NCBI RefSeq assembly: GCF_021191695.1
Contig: NZ_JAIWPT010000010.1
Location: forward strand, 62,001 to 126,000
Length of the DNA stretch: 64,000 bases
Reading direction: 5' to 3'
Source of the DNA: Proluteimonas luteida
GTDB taxonomy: Bacteria > Pseudomonadota > Gammaproteobacteria > Xanthomonadales > Xanthomonadaceae
Made by a program: the position numbers and the translations under genes. The notes beneath the pieces were generated by a model that had not been told where the DNA came from, did not search any database, and worked only from the letters and a program-made list of their open reading frames with translations. Each line of letters starts with the position of its first letter. The stretch's first letter is position 1. Of the stretch, positions 29,387-40,543 are shown piece after piece.

Positions 29387-30526
29387 ATGCGCCTACCCCC
29401 GATTCCATCGTTGCTGCTGATGCTGCTGGCAGGGCTGGCAGCCGCGGGCGCCAGCGCGGCGGCGCCCGCCCCGCCCGCGGACGCGGACCCGTACGCCGAG
29501 GCCCGCGCGATCATCGCCAACCTGCAGCGCGTGGTCGCGCCCGGCGGCGTGCAGGAGCAGCGCACGGTCCGCATCGGCGGCATCGACCAGTGGATCAGCG
29601 TGCGCGGCAACGACCGTGACAACCCCATCCTGCTGTACCTGCACGGCGGTCCCGCGTCGCCGATGATGCCGGCCTCGTGGACCTTCCAGCGCCCGTGGGA
29701 GGATTATTTCACCGTGGTGCAATGGGACCAGCGCGCCGCCGGGCGCACCTATCGCGCCAACGATCCCGATGCGGTCGCCCCGACGATCGCCATCGACCGC
29801 TACGTCGCCGACACGATCGAACTGATCGACCACCTGCGCACGGCCTACGGCAAGCGCAAGGTGGTGCTGGTCGGCCACAGCTGGGGCACGGTGCTGGGCA
29901 TGCGCGTGCTCGTCGAGCGCCCCGACCTGCTGCATGCCTACGTCGGCATCGGCCAGGTCATGCATCCTCAGGCCGACGAAGCCATCGGCTACCGCTACGC
30001 GCTCGACCGGGCCCGTGCCGAAGGCAATCGCGAAGCCATCGCCGAACTGGAGGCGCTGGCGCCCTATCCCGGCGACGACCTGCGCAACGGCCGCATCGAT
30101 GCCCAGCGCAAATGGGTCATCCACTACGGCGGCCACAGCGCGTACCGCGACAGTTCCGACTACTTCTTCCGGGCCCAGCGCCTGTCGCCCGACTACGACG
30201 CCGACGACCGACGCGCCATCGCCGCGGGCAGCGCGCTGACCCTCGACCGCATCTTCGGCGAGTGGCCGACGGTCGACTTCACCGGCATCCGCCGCGTCGA
30301 GGCCCCGGTGGTCATGCTGATCGGCCGGCACGACTACACCACGCCGTCGCAGCCGGTCGCCGACTGGCTGGCCACGGTCGAGGCCCCCTACAAGCACGGC
30401 GCCTGGTTCGAGCAGTCGGCGCATTTCGCACCGATCGAGGAGCCGGGCCGGACACTGATGACGCTGGTCCGGCGGGTGCGGCCACTCGCGGTGGATGCGG
30501 GAGACGGAGCGGCGCTGGAGGATTGA
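29387..30526 (+). CDS. Exported alpha/beta hydrolase, prolyl iminopeptidase-like
   Basis: A 379-residue hydrolase with a signal peptide (LLLMLLAGLAAAGASAAAP) and the S33 peptidase layout: oxyanion segment LYLHGGPASPMMPASW, QWDQRAAGRTY, nucleophile GHSWGT (residue about 167), acid in LIGRHDYTTP, and His in QSAHFAPIEEP. Prolyl iminopeptidases cleave N-terminal proline from peptides; related esterases look the same, so the substrate is tentative. GGAG lies before the ATG at 29387. Single gene, divergent from the 5'-nucleotidase; a family-B REP follows 113 bases after the stop. Confidence 0.86.
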   Translation: MRLPPIPSLLLMLLAGLAAAGASAAAPAPPADADPYAEARAIIANLQRVVAPGGVQEQRTVRIGGIDQWISVRGNDRDNPILLYLHGGPASPMMPASWTFQRPWEDYFTVVQWDQRAAGRTYRANDPDAVAPTIAIDRYVADTIELIDHLRTAYGKRKVVLVGHSWGTVLGMRVLVERPDLLHAYVGIGQVMHPQADEAIGYRYALDRARAEGNREAIAELEALAPYPGDDLRNGRIDAQRKWVIHYGGHSAYRDSSDYFFRAQRLSPDYDADDRRAIAAGSALTLDRIFGEWPTVDFTGIRRVEAPVVMLIGRHDYTTPSQPVADWLATVEAPYKHGAWFEQSAHFAPIEEPGRTLMTLVRRVRPLAVDAGDGAALED

Positions 30527-30638
30527 GACGGTGGGCCGGCTCGCTGGCGTGGAATGTCGATGACGGGCACACCGCGTGCCCGCGAGTACGAGCCGCATAT
30601 GTGCGGAGCGGCTCGACGCGCGATATCTCCACCGGCCC

Positions 30639-30660
30639 GGCGGGTCGAGACCCGCCCTAC
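30639..30660. repeat. Single REP, GTAG family B
   Basis: GGCGGGTC-GA-GACCCGCC followed by CTAC, the complement of a GTAG-headed hairpin, between the hydrolase and the convergent NAD kinase gene. Confidence 0.78.
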
Positions 30661-30710
30661 GCCTGGCAGGCGCGGAACCGGTCCGGGCGATGGGCCGGAC
30701 CCTGCCCCGC

Positions 30711-31481
30711 TCACACCACGAACTGCTCGCTGAGGATCCGCTCCTCGAGGTTGTGCTCGGGATCGAACAGCAGGGTCACGGTGCGGTCCTGCGATTCGCG
30801 GATCGTCACCTCGACCACGTCGCGGACCTCGTGCGAATCGGCGGTCGCGCTGACCGGGCGCTTGTAGGGGTCGAGCACGCGGAAGCGCACCTCGGTGTCG
30901 GCGCGCAGGATGGCGCCGCGCCAGCGCCGCGGTCGGAACGGCGCGATCGGCGTCAGCGCGATCACCCCCGAGCCCAGCGGCAGGATCGGGCCATAGGCGG
31001 AGAAGTTGTAGGCGGTGCTGCCGGCCGCGGTCGCGACGATGACACCGTCACCGACCAGTTCCTCGAGCCGGGTGATGCCGTTGAGGTCGATGCGCAAATG
31101 CCCGGCCTGGCGGGTCTGGCGCAGCAACGAAACCTCGTTGTAGGCCAGCGAGCCGATGGTCGCGCCGGATTCGGTCTGCGCGACCATCTCCAGCGGGCGC
31201 AGGATCGCCGGTTCCGCGCCAGCGATGCGCTCGCGCAGTCCATCCTGCCGGTACTGGTTCATCATGAAGCCGACCGAGCCCAGCTTCATGCCGTACACCG
31301 GCAGGCCCAGATGGCCGTGCCGGTGCAGGGTCTGCAGCATGAACCCGTCGCCGCCCAGCGGCACCAGCACGTCGGCCGCTTCCGGCGCGTGCTGGCCATA
31401 CCGCTCGACCAGCCGCTGCAGCGCGGCCTGCGCGTCGTCGGTCTGGCTGGAAAGGAAGGCGAGGCGTTGAGTCTGTTGCAT
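30711..31481 (-). CDS. nadK: NAD kinase
   Basis: A 256-residue ATP/polyphosphate-dependent NAD kinase, the only route to NADP in bacteria. The GGDG loop is in [16 protein letters not shown] (residue about 45), followed by NxG-type [22 protein letters not shown] and the [19 protein letters not shown] segment. The start is the ATG at 31479-31481 (MQQTQRLAF); an in-frame ATG 15 bases upstream is less likely. The length is slightly shorter than E. coli (292), as in alphaproteobacterial/xanthomonad types. It lies downstream of the glutamate dehydrogenase gene on the same strand, separated by a 267-base spacer with a repeat. Confidence 0.94.
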   Translation of the reverse strand: MQQTQRLAFLSSQTDDAQAALQRLVERYGQHAPEAADVLVPLGGDGFMLQTLHRHGHLGLPVYGMKLGSVGFMMNQYRQDGLRERIAGAEPAILRPLEMVAQTESGATIGSLAYNEVSLLRQTRQAGHLRIDLNGITRLEELVGDGVIVATAAGSTAYNFSAYGPILPLGSGVIALTPIAPFRPRRWRGAILRADTEVRFRVLDPYKRPVSATADSHEVRDVVEVTIRESQDRTVTLLFDPEHNLEERILSEQFVV

Positions 31482-31662
31482 CGGCGATGTCCGCAAGGAT
31501 CGTTCGCAGCTTAACCGCAGCGCGGGGCGATGCGTATTTCAGTGCGGCGTCGCGATCGGGTCGAGGCCGTGCCATCTACCCGTCGGCGCTTGCCAACGGT
31601 CCCATCGCGGTATCCATCACTTGCCAACGTCATTGCGGTGGGCCGGCCGCAGGAAACCGAAG

Positions 31663-31713
31663 CCCCCTCATCCGGCGCTGCGCGCCACCTTCTCCCGCAC
31701 GCGGGAGAAGTGG
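31663..31713. repeat. Palindromic repeat with CTTCTCCCGC stem
   Basis: CCCCTCATCCGGCGC..., then CACCTTCTCCCGC-AC-GCGGGAGAAG, a strong hairpin. It shares the layout CCCC(C/T)(C)ATCCG...CACCTTC(C/T)CCCGC with the reverse complement of the insertion inside metH2 at 42774-42966, so both belong to one family. Here it sits between gdhB-type and nadK genes and may also act as a transcript end. Confidence 0.7.
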
Positions 31714-31748
31714 AAAGGCGCCAACACGTCGACGGGCTGTGGCCGGGA

Positions 31749-34700
31749 TCAGCCGCGCTGCACCAGCTGCGACACCCGCTGCACCGCGACCGATGCGGTC
31801 GGGTAGTCGAGCGCCTTCTGCGCGGCCAGCTCGCTCAGCATCGTCAGGGTGAAGCGCAGGGTCTGGTCGTCGCGCTGCAGCCAGGCGGCGACCTTCTCCT
31901 CCGGCGTCGCGCCCTGCATCGCCAGCACCTGCGCGACCAGTGCGCGCTGCTGCTGGCCCAGTTCCTCGCGCAGCACGCCGCGCGCGACCGCGTGCCAGCG
32001 GCCGTCGACCTCCAGCGCGTCGATCTGCTCGGTCAACCACGGCAGGTTCAGCGCCTCGCCGAGGCGGAAGTGCAGGCGCGCGACGTCGATGACCTTCTCG
32101 CCGCGCTCGGCGGCCAGCTCGATGATGTCGCAGCACGGCTCCAGGTACGGCAGCGCGGCCAGCTGTTCGCCGAGGCCTTCGGGCACGCCCTTGTCGCGCC
32201 ACGCCTGCAGGCTGGCCTCGAGCTGCGGCCGCTGGCTGTCGGCGATGATCTGGCGGCCGTTGCGGATCGCATGGAAGCCGTCGTGGTAGCGCTCGACCGC
32301 GGTGGTGATGTCCGGGATCGCACCGGGACGCGCCAGCAGCCAGCGGGTGAACGCCCGCTGCAGGGTCCAGATCACCTGCAGGGCGTCGACCTGCACCGAC
32401 TCGGACACCTTGCCGTCGAGCGCGTCGATCTGGCCCCACAGCGCACGCGCCTCGATCGTCTCGCGGCTGATCGTGAACGCCTTCGCCACCTCGCCCGGCG
32501 AACGGCCGCTGTCCTCCTGCATGCGCAGCAGGAAGGTCGCGCCCATGCGGTTGATCATGGTGTTGGTCACCGCGGTGGCGATGATCTCGCGCTTCAGGCG
32601 GTGGTGCTCCATGTCGGCGGCGTACTTCTTCTGCAGCGGCGCGGGGAAGTAGCGCTGCAGCTCGCGCGACAGGTACGGGTCCTCGGGGATGTCGGAGTCG
32701 AGCATCTGGTCGAACGCGACCAGCTTCGAGTACGACAGCAACACCGCCAGTTCGGGCCGGGTCAGGCCCTGGCCCTTGAGCTTGCGCTCGCCGATCTCCG
32801 CGTCCGACGGCAGGTACTCGATCTGGCGGTCGAGCAGGCCCTGCGCTTCCAGCGTGCGGATGAAGTGCTGCTTGGAGCCGAGCCGGCTCAGGCTCATCCG
32901 CTCCATCAGGCTCAGCGCCTGGTTCTGGCGGTAGTTGTCCCACAGCACCAGCGCCGCGACCTCGTCGGTCATCGACGCCAGCAGCCTGTTGCGCGCCGGC
33001 AGCGTCATCCTGCCCTCGCGCACCAGGCCGTTGAGCAGGATCTTGATGTTGACCTCGTGGTCGGAGGTGTCGACGCCGGCCGAGTTGTCGATGAAGTCGG
33101 TGTTGAGCATGACCCCGTTCAACGCCGCCTCGATGCGGCCAAGCTGGGTCAGGCCGAGGTTGCCGCCCTCGCCCACCACCCGGCAGCGCAGGTCGCGGCC
33201 GTCGACGCGCAGCGCGTTGTTGGCGCGGTCGCCGACGTCGCTGTTCTGCTCGCCCGAGCTCTTGACGTAGGTGCCGATGCCGCCGTTCCACAGCAGGTCG
33301 ACCGGCGCGCGCAGGATCGCCGACATCAGCGCGATCGGGCTGATCTCGCCGGCGGTTCCCTCGATGCCCAACGCCTGGCGGGCCTGCGGCGACAGCGGGA
33401 TCGACTTGGCGCTGCGCGGCCACACGCCGCCGCCCTTGCCGATCAGCGTGCGGTCGTAGTCCTCCCAGCTCGAACGCGGCAGCGCGAACAGGCGCTCGCG
33501 CTCGGCGAACGAGCGCGCCGCGTCCGGGGACGGGTCGATGAAGATGTGGCGGTGGTCGAACGCGGCGACCAGGCGGATGTGGCGCGACAGCAGCATGCCG
33601 TTGCCGAACACGTCGCCGGACATGTCGCCGATGCCGACGCAGGTGAAGTCCTGCGCCTGCGAATCGTGGCCGAGCGCGCGGAAGTGGCGCTTGACCGACT
33701 CCCAGGCGCCGCGCGCGGTGATGCCCATGCCCTTGTGGTCGTAGCCGACCGAGCCGCCGGAGGCGAAGGCGTCGTCGAGCCAGAAGCCGTGCTCGCGGGC
33801 GATGCCGTTGGCGGTGTCGGAGAACGTCGCCGTGCCCTTGTCGGCCGCGACCACCAGGTAGGGGTCGTTGTCGTCGTGACGGACCACGCGCTGCGGCGGC
33901 ACGATCGCGCCGTCGACGATGTTGTCGGTGATGTCGAGCAGGCCGTTGATGAACAGCTTGTAGCAGGCCACGCCCTCGGCGAACTGGGCGTCGCGGATTT
34001 CGGCCGGGGAGTTGCCGCCGACCGGTGGACGCTTGACGATGAAGCCGCCCTTCGAGCCGACCGGCACGATGACCGTGTTCTTGACCATCTGCGCCTTCAC
34101 CAGGCCCAGCACCTCGGTGCGGAAGTCCTCGCGCCGGTCGGACCAGCGCAGGCCGCCGCGCGCCACCGGGCCGAAGCGCAGGTGGATGCCCTCCACGCGC
34201 GGGCCGTAGACGAAGATCTCGCGGTAGGGGCGCGGCTTGGGCAACTCGGGCACGCGCGCCGAATCGAACTTGAAGGCGATGGTCTCGCGCGTCGCGCCGT
34301 CGGCGCCGTGCTGGTAGTAGCTGGTGCGCAGGGTCGCGTCGATGACGCCGAGGTAGCTGCGCAGGATGCGGTCCTCGTCGAGGCTGGAGACGCGGTCGAG
34401 CAGCGCCTTGAGGGTGCGGCGCGAGGCGTCGTACTGGGCGTTGCGGCCCTGCCGGCGCGCTTCGAGCACCGGCGCGAGCAGCACCATCGTCGCCTCGTCG
34501 CCACCGGCCAGCGCACGCAGCTGGCGCTCCAGCCTGGCGACGCCGGCGGCGATCTCGGCCTTGCTCTCGCGGCCCGTGTCGGGGTCGAAACGCGCCTCGA
34601 ACACCTCGACCAGCATCCGCGCCAGCAGCGGATAGCGGTTCAGCGTGTCCTCGACGTAGGCCTGCGAGAACGGCACGCCGACCTGCAGCAGGTACTTGCA

Positions 34701-36902
34701 GTAGCCGCGCAGCATCGCGACCTGGCGCCATTCCAGGTCGGCGCCGAGGACCAGGCGGTTGAAGCCGTCGTTCTCGGCGTCGCCGCGCCAGACGCGGTCG
34801 AAGGCCTCGGTGAACGCGGCGGCCTGGGCATCGACATCGATCGTGCCGGCCAGCGGCTCGACCTCGAAATCCTGGATGTGCAGCGGCGTCTCGTCGATGA
34901 CGATGCGGTGCGGATGCTCGGTGACGACGCGCAGGCCGAGGTTCTCCATCACCGGCAACACGTCCGACAGCGCGATGTCCGCATGGCGGCGGTAGAGCTT
35001 GAAACGCAGCGCGCGCTCGCCGGGCGCCACCGACGGCAACGTGCACAGGCTCAGCGCCAGCACGTCATCGTGCTCGACCGCGGCCAGCTTCTCGACGTCG
35101 GTCGCGGCAACCGCCGGCGAGGCCTGCTCGATGTAGTCGGCCGGCAGCAGGCGGCCGATGCGATGGGCCAGCGCGAGTCCCTCGGCCTCGCCATGGCGGC
35201 GCACCAGCTCGTCGCGCAGGTCGTCCTGCCAGTTGCGCATGATCGACGACAGCTCGGCTTCCAGCGCGGCCTCGTCAACCTCGAAGCGCTCGCCCGGGCG
35301 CGGGCGCACGATCAGGTTCAGCTGCGCCAGCGGCGATTCGCCCAGCAGCACGCTGGCGTCGACCTGGTCGGCATGCATGACCCGGCGCAGCAGCTGCTCG
35401 ATGCGGCGGCGCACGTCGGTGCTGAAGCGGTCGCGCGGGATGTACACCAGCACCGAATAGAAGCGGCCATAGCGGTCGCGGCGCAGGAACATGCGGCTGC
35501 GCACGCGCTCCTGCAGGCCGAGCACGCCGGTGGCCAGGCGCAGCAGTTCGTCGGGCGTGGACTGGAACAGCTCGTCGCGCGGCAGCGTCTCGAGGATGTG
35601 CTTGAGCGCCTTGCCGCTGTGGCCGGTCGGCTTGAGGCCGGATTCGCTCATCACGTGCTCGAAGCGGTCGCGGACCAGCGGAATCTCCCACGGGCGCCGG
35701 GTGTAGGCGCTGGACGTGTACAGGCCGAGGAAACGCTGCTCGCTGAGCGCATTGCCCTGGGCGTCGTAGCGCATGACGCCGATGTAGTCCATGTAGCCGG
35801 GACGGTGCACGGTGCAGCGGGTGCTGGTCTTGGTCAGGATCAGTGCATCGACCTGGCCGACCGCGCGCAGGTTGTGCGCGGCCAGCGTTTCCAGCGGACG
35901 CGACTTCACCGCGCCCGGCGCGCGCAGCAGGCCCAGGCCGCTGCCGTCGACCGCCTCGAGCACGCCGTCGCCGCCCTTCTTCCGCACCTTGTACTCGCGA
36001 TAGCCGAAGAAGGTGAAGTGGTCGTTGGCGGCCCAGCGCAGGAACTCCTGCGCCTCCCGCCGGACCGCGTCGGACACCGGCATCGGCCGCGACACCAGGT
36101 CGGCGGCGGCCTGCTGCATCTTCTCGCGCATCACGCTCCAGTCGGCGACGATGACGCGCACGTCGCCCAGCACCTTGCGCACGAGCGTCTCGATGCGCGC
36201 ATTGTCCTCGGGCGTCTGGCGATCGATCTCCAGGTGCATCACCGACTCGGCCTCGCCCTCGCCGACGCCGGTCAGGCGACCGCATCCGTCGCGGGCGATC
36301 TGCAGCACCGGATGGCCGAGCACATGCACGCCGATCCCCTGCTCGGCCAGCGCCATCGTCACCGAATCGACCAGGAACGGCATGTCGTCGTTGACGATCT
36401 GCAGCACCGTGTGCGGCGACTCCCAGCCATGCGTCTTGAGCCCCGGGTTGAACAGGCGCACGTTCGCCGTGCCCGGCTTGCGCTTCTCGGCGAAGGCGAA
36501 CAGGTCGGCCGCCAGCGCGGCCCAGCCGTCGGCGCTGTGCAGCGGCAGCTCGTCGCTGGTCATGCGCCGGTAGAACGCCTGGGCGAAGGCCTCGGCGTCC
36601 TTGTGCGCGGACTTGCCGGTACGCCGGCGCACGGCGTCGAACACCGGCGCCAGCAGGCTCGACGGCACCAGCCGGCTGGCCGCGCGCGCCTTGAGCGGGG
36701 GCGCGGACACGGTCTTCGCCGGGCGGGCGGGGCCGGCGGCAGCCGCGGCCCGCTCCTTGCGCGGGCCCGCGGCCTTGCCGGCCGGCTTGGCCGCGGCCTT
36801 GCCCGCGGGCGTCTTCGATGCGCCACGGGTCGCGCCTGCGGCGCGGGCACTGGCGTCCTCGGAACGGGTCTTCTTGCTGCCGGTCTTGCGGGATGTGTTC
36901 AT
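31749..36902 (-). CDS. gdhB: NAD-specific glutamate dehydrogenase, large (180-kDa) type
   Basis: A 1717-residue NAD-dependent glutamate dehydrogenase that deaminates glutamate to 2-oxoglutarate. The N-terminal regulatory region holds ACT-like parts (VLQIVNDDMPFLVDSVTMALAEQGIGVHV), the centre holds the catalytic PVGSKGGFIVKRPP and the dinucleotide region GIGDMSGDVFGNGMLLS, and the long C-terminal helical region ends SVAVQRVSQLVQRG. Most relatives are about 1600-1650 residues; the excess is an Ala/Lys/Pro-rich tail at residues 1-80 (see findings). The ATG at 36900-36902 begins MNTSRKTGSKK. It feeds amino-acid carbon into the TCA cycle. Confidence 0.95.
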   Translation of the reverse strand: MNTSRKTGSKKTRSEDASARAAGATRGASKTPAGKAAAKPAGKAAGPRKERAAAAAGPARPAKTVSAPPLKARAASRLVPSSLLAPVFDAVRRRTGKSAHKDAEAFAQAFYRRMTSDELPLHSADGWAALAADLFAFAEKRKPGTANVRLFNPGLKTHGWESPHTVLQIVNDDMPFLVDSVTMALAEQGIGVHVLGHPVLQIARDGCGRLTGVGEGEAESVMHLEIDRQTPEDNARIETLVRKVLGDVRVIVADWSVMREKMQQAAADLVSRPMPVSDAVRREAQEFLRWAANDHFTFFGYREYKVRKKGGDGVLEAVDGSGLGLLRAPGAVKSRPLETLAAHNLRAVGQVDALILTKTSTRCTVHRPGYMDYIGVMRYDAQGNALSEQRFLGLYTSSAYTRRPWEIPLVRDRFEHVMSESGLKPTGHSGKALKHILETLPRDELFQSTPDELLRLATGVLGLQERVRSRMFLRRDRYGRFYSVLVYIPRDRFSTDVRRRIEQLLRRVMHADQVDASVLLGESPLAQLNLIVRPRPGERFEVDEAALEAELSSIMRNWQDDLRDELVRRHGEAEGLALAHRIGRLLPADYIEQASPAVAATDVEKLAAVEHDDVLALSLCTLPSVAPGERALRFKLYRRHADIALSDVLPVMENLGLRVVTEHPHRIVIDETPLHIQDFEVEPLAGTIDVDAQAAAFTEAFDRVWRGDAENDGFNRLVLGADLEWRQVAMLRGYCKYLLQVGVPFSQAYVEDTLNRYPLLARMLVEVFEARFDPDTGRESKAEIAAGVARLERQLRALAGGDEATMVLLAPVLEARRQGRNAQYDASRRTLKALLDRVSSLDEDRILRSYLGVIDATLRTSYYQHGADGATRETIAFKFDSARVPELPKPRPYREIFVYGPRVEGIHLRFGPVARGGLRWSDRREDFRTEVLGLVKAQMVKNTVIVPVGSKGGFIVKRPPVGGNSPAEIRDAQFAEGVACYKLFINGLLDITDNIVDGAIVPPQRVVRHDDNDPYLVVAADKGTATFSDTANGIAREHGFWLDDAFASGGSVGYDHKGMGITARGAWESVKRHFRALGHDSQAQDFTCVGIGDMSGDVFGNGMLLSRHIRLVAAFDHRHIFIDPSPDAARSFAERERLFALPRSSWEDYDRTLIGKGGGVWPRSAKSIPLSPQARQALGIEGTAGEISPIALMSAILRAPVDLLWNGGIGTYVKSSGEQNSDVGDRANNALRVDGRDLRCRVVGEGGNLGLTQLGRIEAALNGVMLNTDFIDNSAGVDTSDHEVNIKILLNGLVREGRMTLPARNRLLASMTDEVAALVLWDNYRQNQALSLMERMSLSRLGSKQHFIRTLEAQGLLDRQIEYLPSDAEIGERKLKGQGLTRPELAVLLSYSKLVAFDQMLDSDIPEDPYLSRELQRYFPAPLQKKYAADMEHHRLKREIIATAVTNTMINRMGATFLLRMQEDSGRSPGEVAKAFTISRETIEARALWGQIDALDGKVSESVQVDALQVIWTLQRAFTRWLLARPGAIPDITTAVERYHDGFHAIRNGRQIIADSQRPQLEASLQAWRDKGVPEGLGEQLAALPYLEPCCDIIELAAERGEKVIDVARLHFRLGEALNLPWLTEQIDALEVDGRWHAVARGVLREELGQQQRALVAQVLAMQGATPEEKVAAWLQRDDQTLRFTLTMLSELAAQKALDYPTASVAVQRVSQLVQRG

Positions 36903-37103
36903 GGTGACGAAAGGTCCGATGCAATGAGGCCCGCGTTCTCACGCGGGCCGACGGAAGGAAGGGCGACGACAGGTGGCGGCAACGCGCGATGCGCGCGGCG
37001 GGCGACCGGGTCGGGAACGACGGCCGTCGCGCGGCCGCGGGGGCGGCGCGGACGGCGGAAACCCACGGCGCTGGAATGCGGGACGCGGCGCACCGGACCG
37101 GCT

Positions 37104-38252
<1,149 letters not shown>

Positions 38253-38437
38253 GGCATCGCACTCCGGCAAAAAATGAATCCCGTCATTGTACCCGGATCG
38301 CCGGGGCAAACCGATGTCGCGGCATTGCGCATCGCAGCATCCGTATCGCCCCGGCGCGGGCGGCCGCCCGCCGGCGCGCCGGTGCGGTTCACCGGCGGTC
38401 GCGATGAACCGTCGCATGTCCGGCTGACGCGTGCGGC

Positions 38438-38466
38438 TTGACCTGCCCGCGACGCACGCAGAAAAT
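38438..38466 (+). promoter_or_regulatory. Promoter of the sahR-metH operon
   Basis: TTGACC (38438-38443) and GAAAAT (38461-38466) are spaced by 17 bases. Transcription would start just upstream of, or inside, the palindrome at 38469-38490. Confidence 0.55.
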
Positions 38467-38468
38467 CA

Positions 38469-38490
38469 TCTCTGTATCGCGATATGGAGA
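38469..38490. promoter_or_regulatory. Candidate SahR operator
   Basis: The perfect palindrome TATCGCGATA (38475-38484) is extended by TCTC and GAGA arms two bases away on each side. It lies at the predicted transcription start and covers the ribosome-binding GGAGA, a position suited to repression by the ArsR-type protein encoded next. Confidence 0.6.
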
Positions 38491-38496
38491 TATCCA

Positions 38497-39426
38497 ATGG
38501 ATCTGGACGCTTGGTCCGCCCGCCTGAAGGTCCTGGCCGATCCGACCCGCGTGCGCCTGCTGGCGCTGCTGGAAGTCGAGGAACTGACCGTCGCCGAGCT
38601 GTCGTCGATCACCCGCCTGGCGCAGCCGCGCGTGTCCACCCACCTGGCCAAGCTCAAGGAAGCCGGCCTGGTCCGCGACCGCCGCGCCGGGGTGTCTGCC
38701 TACTACCGTTTCGACGACGCCGCGCTCGATCCCGCCCAGCGCGCACTGTGGCAGGCGCTGAGCACCGGCAGCGACGATCCGCTGCTGCGCCAGGACGCCG
38801 AGCGCATCGCCGGCGTGCTGGCGATGCGCGCCGCCGACCAGAACTGGGCCGACACCGTGGCCGGCGACATGGAACGCCACTACTCGCCCGGCCGCACCTG
38901 GGAAGCGCTGGCGCGCTCGGCGCTGCCGCTGCTGGAGACCGGCGACGTGCTCGACATCGCCTCCGGCGACGGCGTGCTGGCCGAACTGCTGGCCCCGCAC
39001 GCGCACCGCTACGTCTGCCTCGACGCCAGCAAGCGGGTGGTCGCCGCGTCGGCCGAACGGCTCAAGCGCTTCCGCAACGTGGAGGTGCGCGAGGGCGACA
39101 TGCACGCCCTGCCCTTCGACGACGCCAGTTTCGACCTGGTGGTGCTGATGCATGCGCTGACCTACGCCACGAAGCCGGCGCAGGCGGTCACCGAGGCCGC
39201 CCGGGTGCTGCGCCCCGGCGGCCGGCTGCTGCTGTCGAGCCTCAACCGCCACGGCCACGAGAGCGCGGTGCAGGCCTACGGCCACGCCAACCTCGGCTTT
39301 CCGGACAAGGAGCTGCGCCGCTTCGTGACCCGCGCCGGGCTGGAGATCCACAGCGCCGAGACCGTGACCCGCGAGAAGCGCCCGCCGCATTTCGAGGTGA
39401 TCTCGATCATCGCGAGGAAGCCGTGA
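38497..39426 (+). CDS. sahR: SahR-type ArsR regulator with methyltransferase-like sensor
   Basis: A 309-residue protein fusing an ArsR winged helix-turn-helix (residues 1-75: [36 protein letters not shown]) to a SAM-methyltransferase-like domain (about 120-305: [33 protein letters not shown]). This is the layout of SahR, a repressor whose methyltransferase-like domain senses S-adenosylhomocysteine and controls SAM-cycle genes; that role is inferred from the architecture and from metH directly downstream. The ATG at 38497 follows GGAGA inside a palindrome, suggesting autoregulation. Its TGA overlaps the GTG of metH1 (GTGA). Confidence 0.85.
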   Translation: MDLDAWSARLKVLADPTRVRLLALLEVEELTVAELSSITRLAQPRVSTHLAKLKEAGLVRDRRAGVSAYYRFDDAALDPAQRALWQALSTGSDDPLLRQDAERIAGVLAMRAADQNWADTVAGDMERHYSPGRTWEALARSALPLLETGDVLDIASGDGVLAELLAPHAHRYVCLDASKRVVAASAERLKRFRNVEVREGDMHALPFDDASFDLVVLMHALTYATKPAQAVTEAARVLRPGGRLLLSSLNRHGHESAVQAYGHANLGFPDKELRRFVTRAGLEIHSAETVTREKRPPHFEVISIIARKP

Positions 39427-40541
39427 GCCGGGGTCCCCGGGGATCACTGCCGTGGCGCGACCCCGCGCGCGTGGGCAAGCTCGAAGCGGCGCTGGCCGAA
39501 CGCATCCTGGTCCTCGACGGCGCGATGGGCACCATGATCCAGCGCCACGGGCTGCAGGAGGCCGACTACCGCGGCGAGCGCTTCGCCGCCGGCTACGACG
39601 CGCTGTCCGCCGCCGACGGTCACGCCCATGGCCCCGGCTGCGGCTGCGAAGGCCACGACCAGCGCGGCAACAACGACCTGCTGACCCTGACCCGGCCGCA
39701 GCTGATCCAGGACATCCACCGCGCCTACCTCGAAGCCGGCGCCGACATCGTCGAGACCAACACCTTCAATTCGACCGCGGTCTCGCTGGCCGACTACCGC
39801 CTGCAGCACCTGGCGCGCGAGCTCAACCGCGAAGGCGCGCGGCTGGCGCGCGAGGCCTGCGACGCGGTCGAGGCGACGACGCCCGACCAGCCGCGCTTCG
39901 TCGCCGGCATCCTCGGCCCGACCAGCCGCACCGCGTCGATCAGCCCCGACGTCAACGATCCAGGCTACCGGGCGGTGACCTTCGACGACCTGGTGGCGAT
40001 CTACCGCGAAGCGACCGCGGGCCTGATCGAGGGCGGCGCCGACGTGCTGATGGTCGAAACCGTGTTCGACACCCTCAACGCCAAGGCCGCGCTGTTCGCG
40101 ATCGAGAGCGTGTTCGACGATATCGGCGCGCGCCTGCCGGTGCTGATCTCCGGCACCATCACCGATGCCTCCGGCCGCACGCTGTCGGGGCAGACCGCCG
40201 AGGCGTTCTGGTACTCGCTGCGGCACATGCGCCCGCTGGCGGTCGGCCTGAACTGCGCGCTCGGCGCGAAGGACCTGCGGCCGCATGTCGACACCCTGGC
40301 CCAGGTCGCCGACGCCTACGTGTCCTGTCATCCCAACGCCGGCCTGCCGAACGCCTTCGGCGGCTACGACGAGACTCCGGAGGACATGGCCACGGTGCTG
40401 CGCGAGTTCGCCGGGGCCGGCCTGCTGAACATCGTCGGCGGCTGCTGCGGCACCACGCCGGACCACATCCGCGCGATCGCCGAGGCGGTACGCGGCCTTG
40501 CGCCGCGGGTGCCGGTTCGCGACCGGGTCCAGGCGGCATGA
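39423..40541 (+). CDS. metH: Methionine synthase, homocysteine-binding subunit (split metH, part 1)
   Basis: A 372-residue homocysteine S-methyltransferase domain, equivalent to the first part of one-chain MetH. It starts [26 protein letters not shown] and contains [34 protein letters not shown] and [17 protein letters not shown]. The zinc ligands are Cys278 (NCALG) and Cys341/Cys342 (GGCCGTTP). It must act with MetH2 to methylate homocysteine. The GTG start at 39423 overlaps the sahR stop, so translation is coupled. Unusual: a His/Cys-rich insertion at residues 67-78 ([12 protein letters not shown]) replaces a short loop. A repeat element lies between its stop and metH2. Confidence 0.94.
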   Translation: MSRGPRGSLPWRDPARVGKLEAALAERILVLDGAMGTMIQRHGLQEADYRGERFAAGYDALSAADGHAHGPGCGCEGHDQRGNNDLLTLTRPQLIQDIHRAYLEAGADIVETNTFNSTAVSLADYRLQHLARELNREGARLAREACDAVEATTPDQPRFVAGILGPTSRTASISPDVNDPGYRAVTFDDLVAIYREATAGLIEGGADVLMVETVFDTLNAKAALFAIESVFDDIGARLPVLISGTITDASGRTLSGQTAEAFWYSLRHMRPLAVGLNCALGAKDLRPHVDTLAQVADAYVSCHPNAGLPNAFGGYDETPEDMATVLREFAGAGLLNIVGGCCGTTPDHIRAIAEAVRGLAPRVPVRDRVQAA

Positions 40542-40543
40542 TT

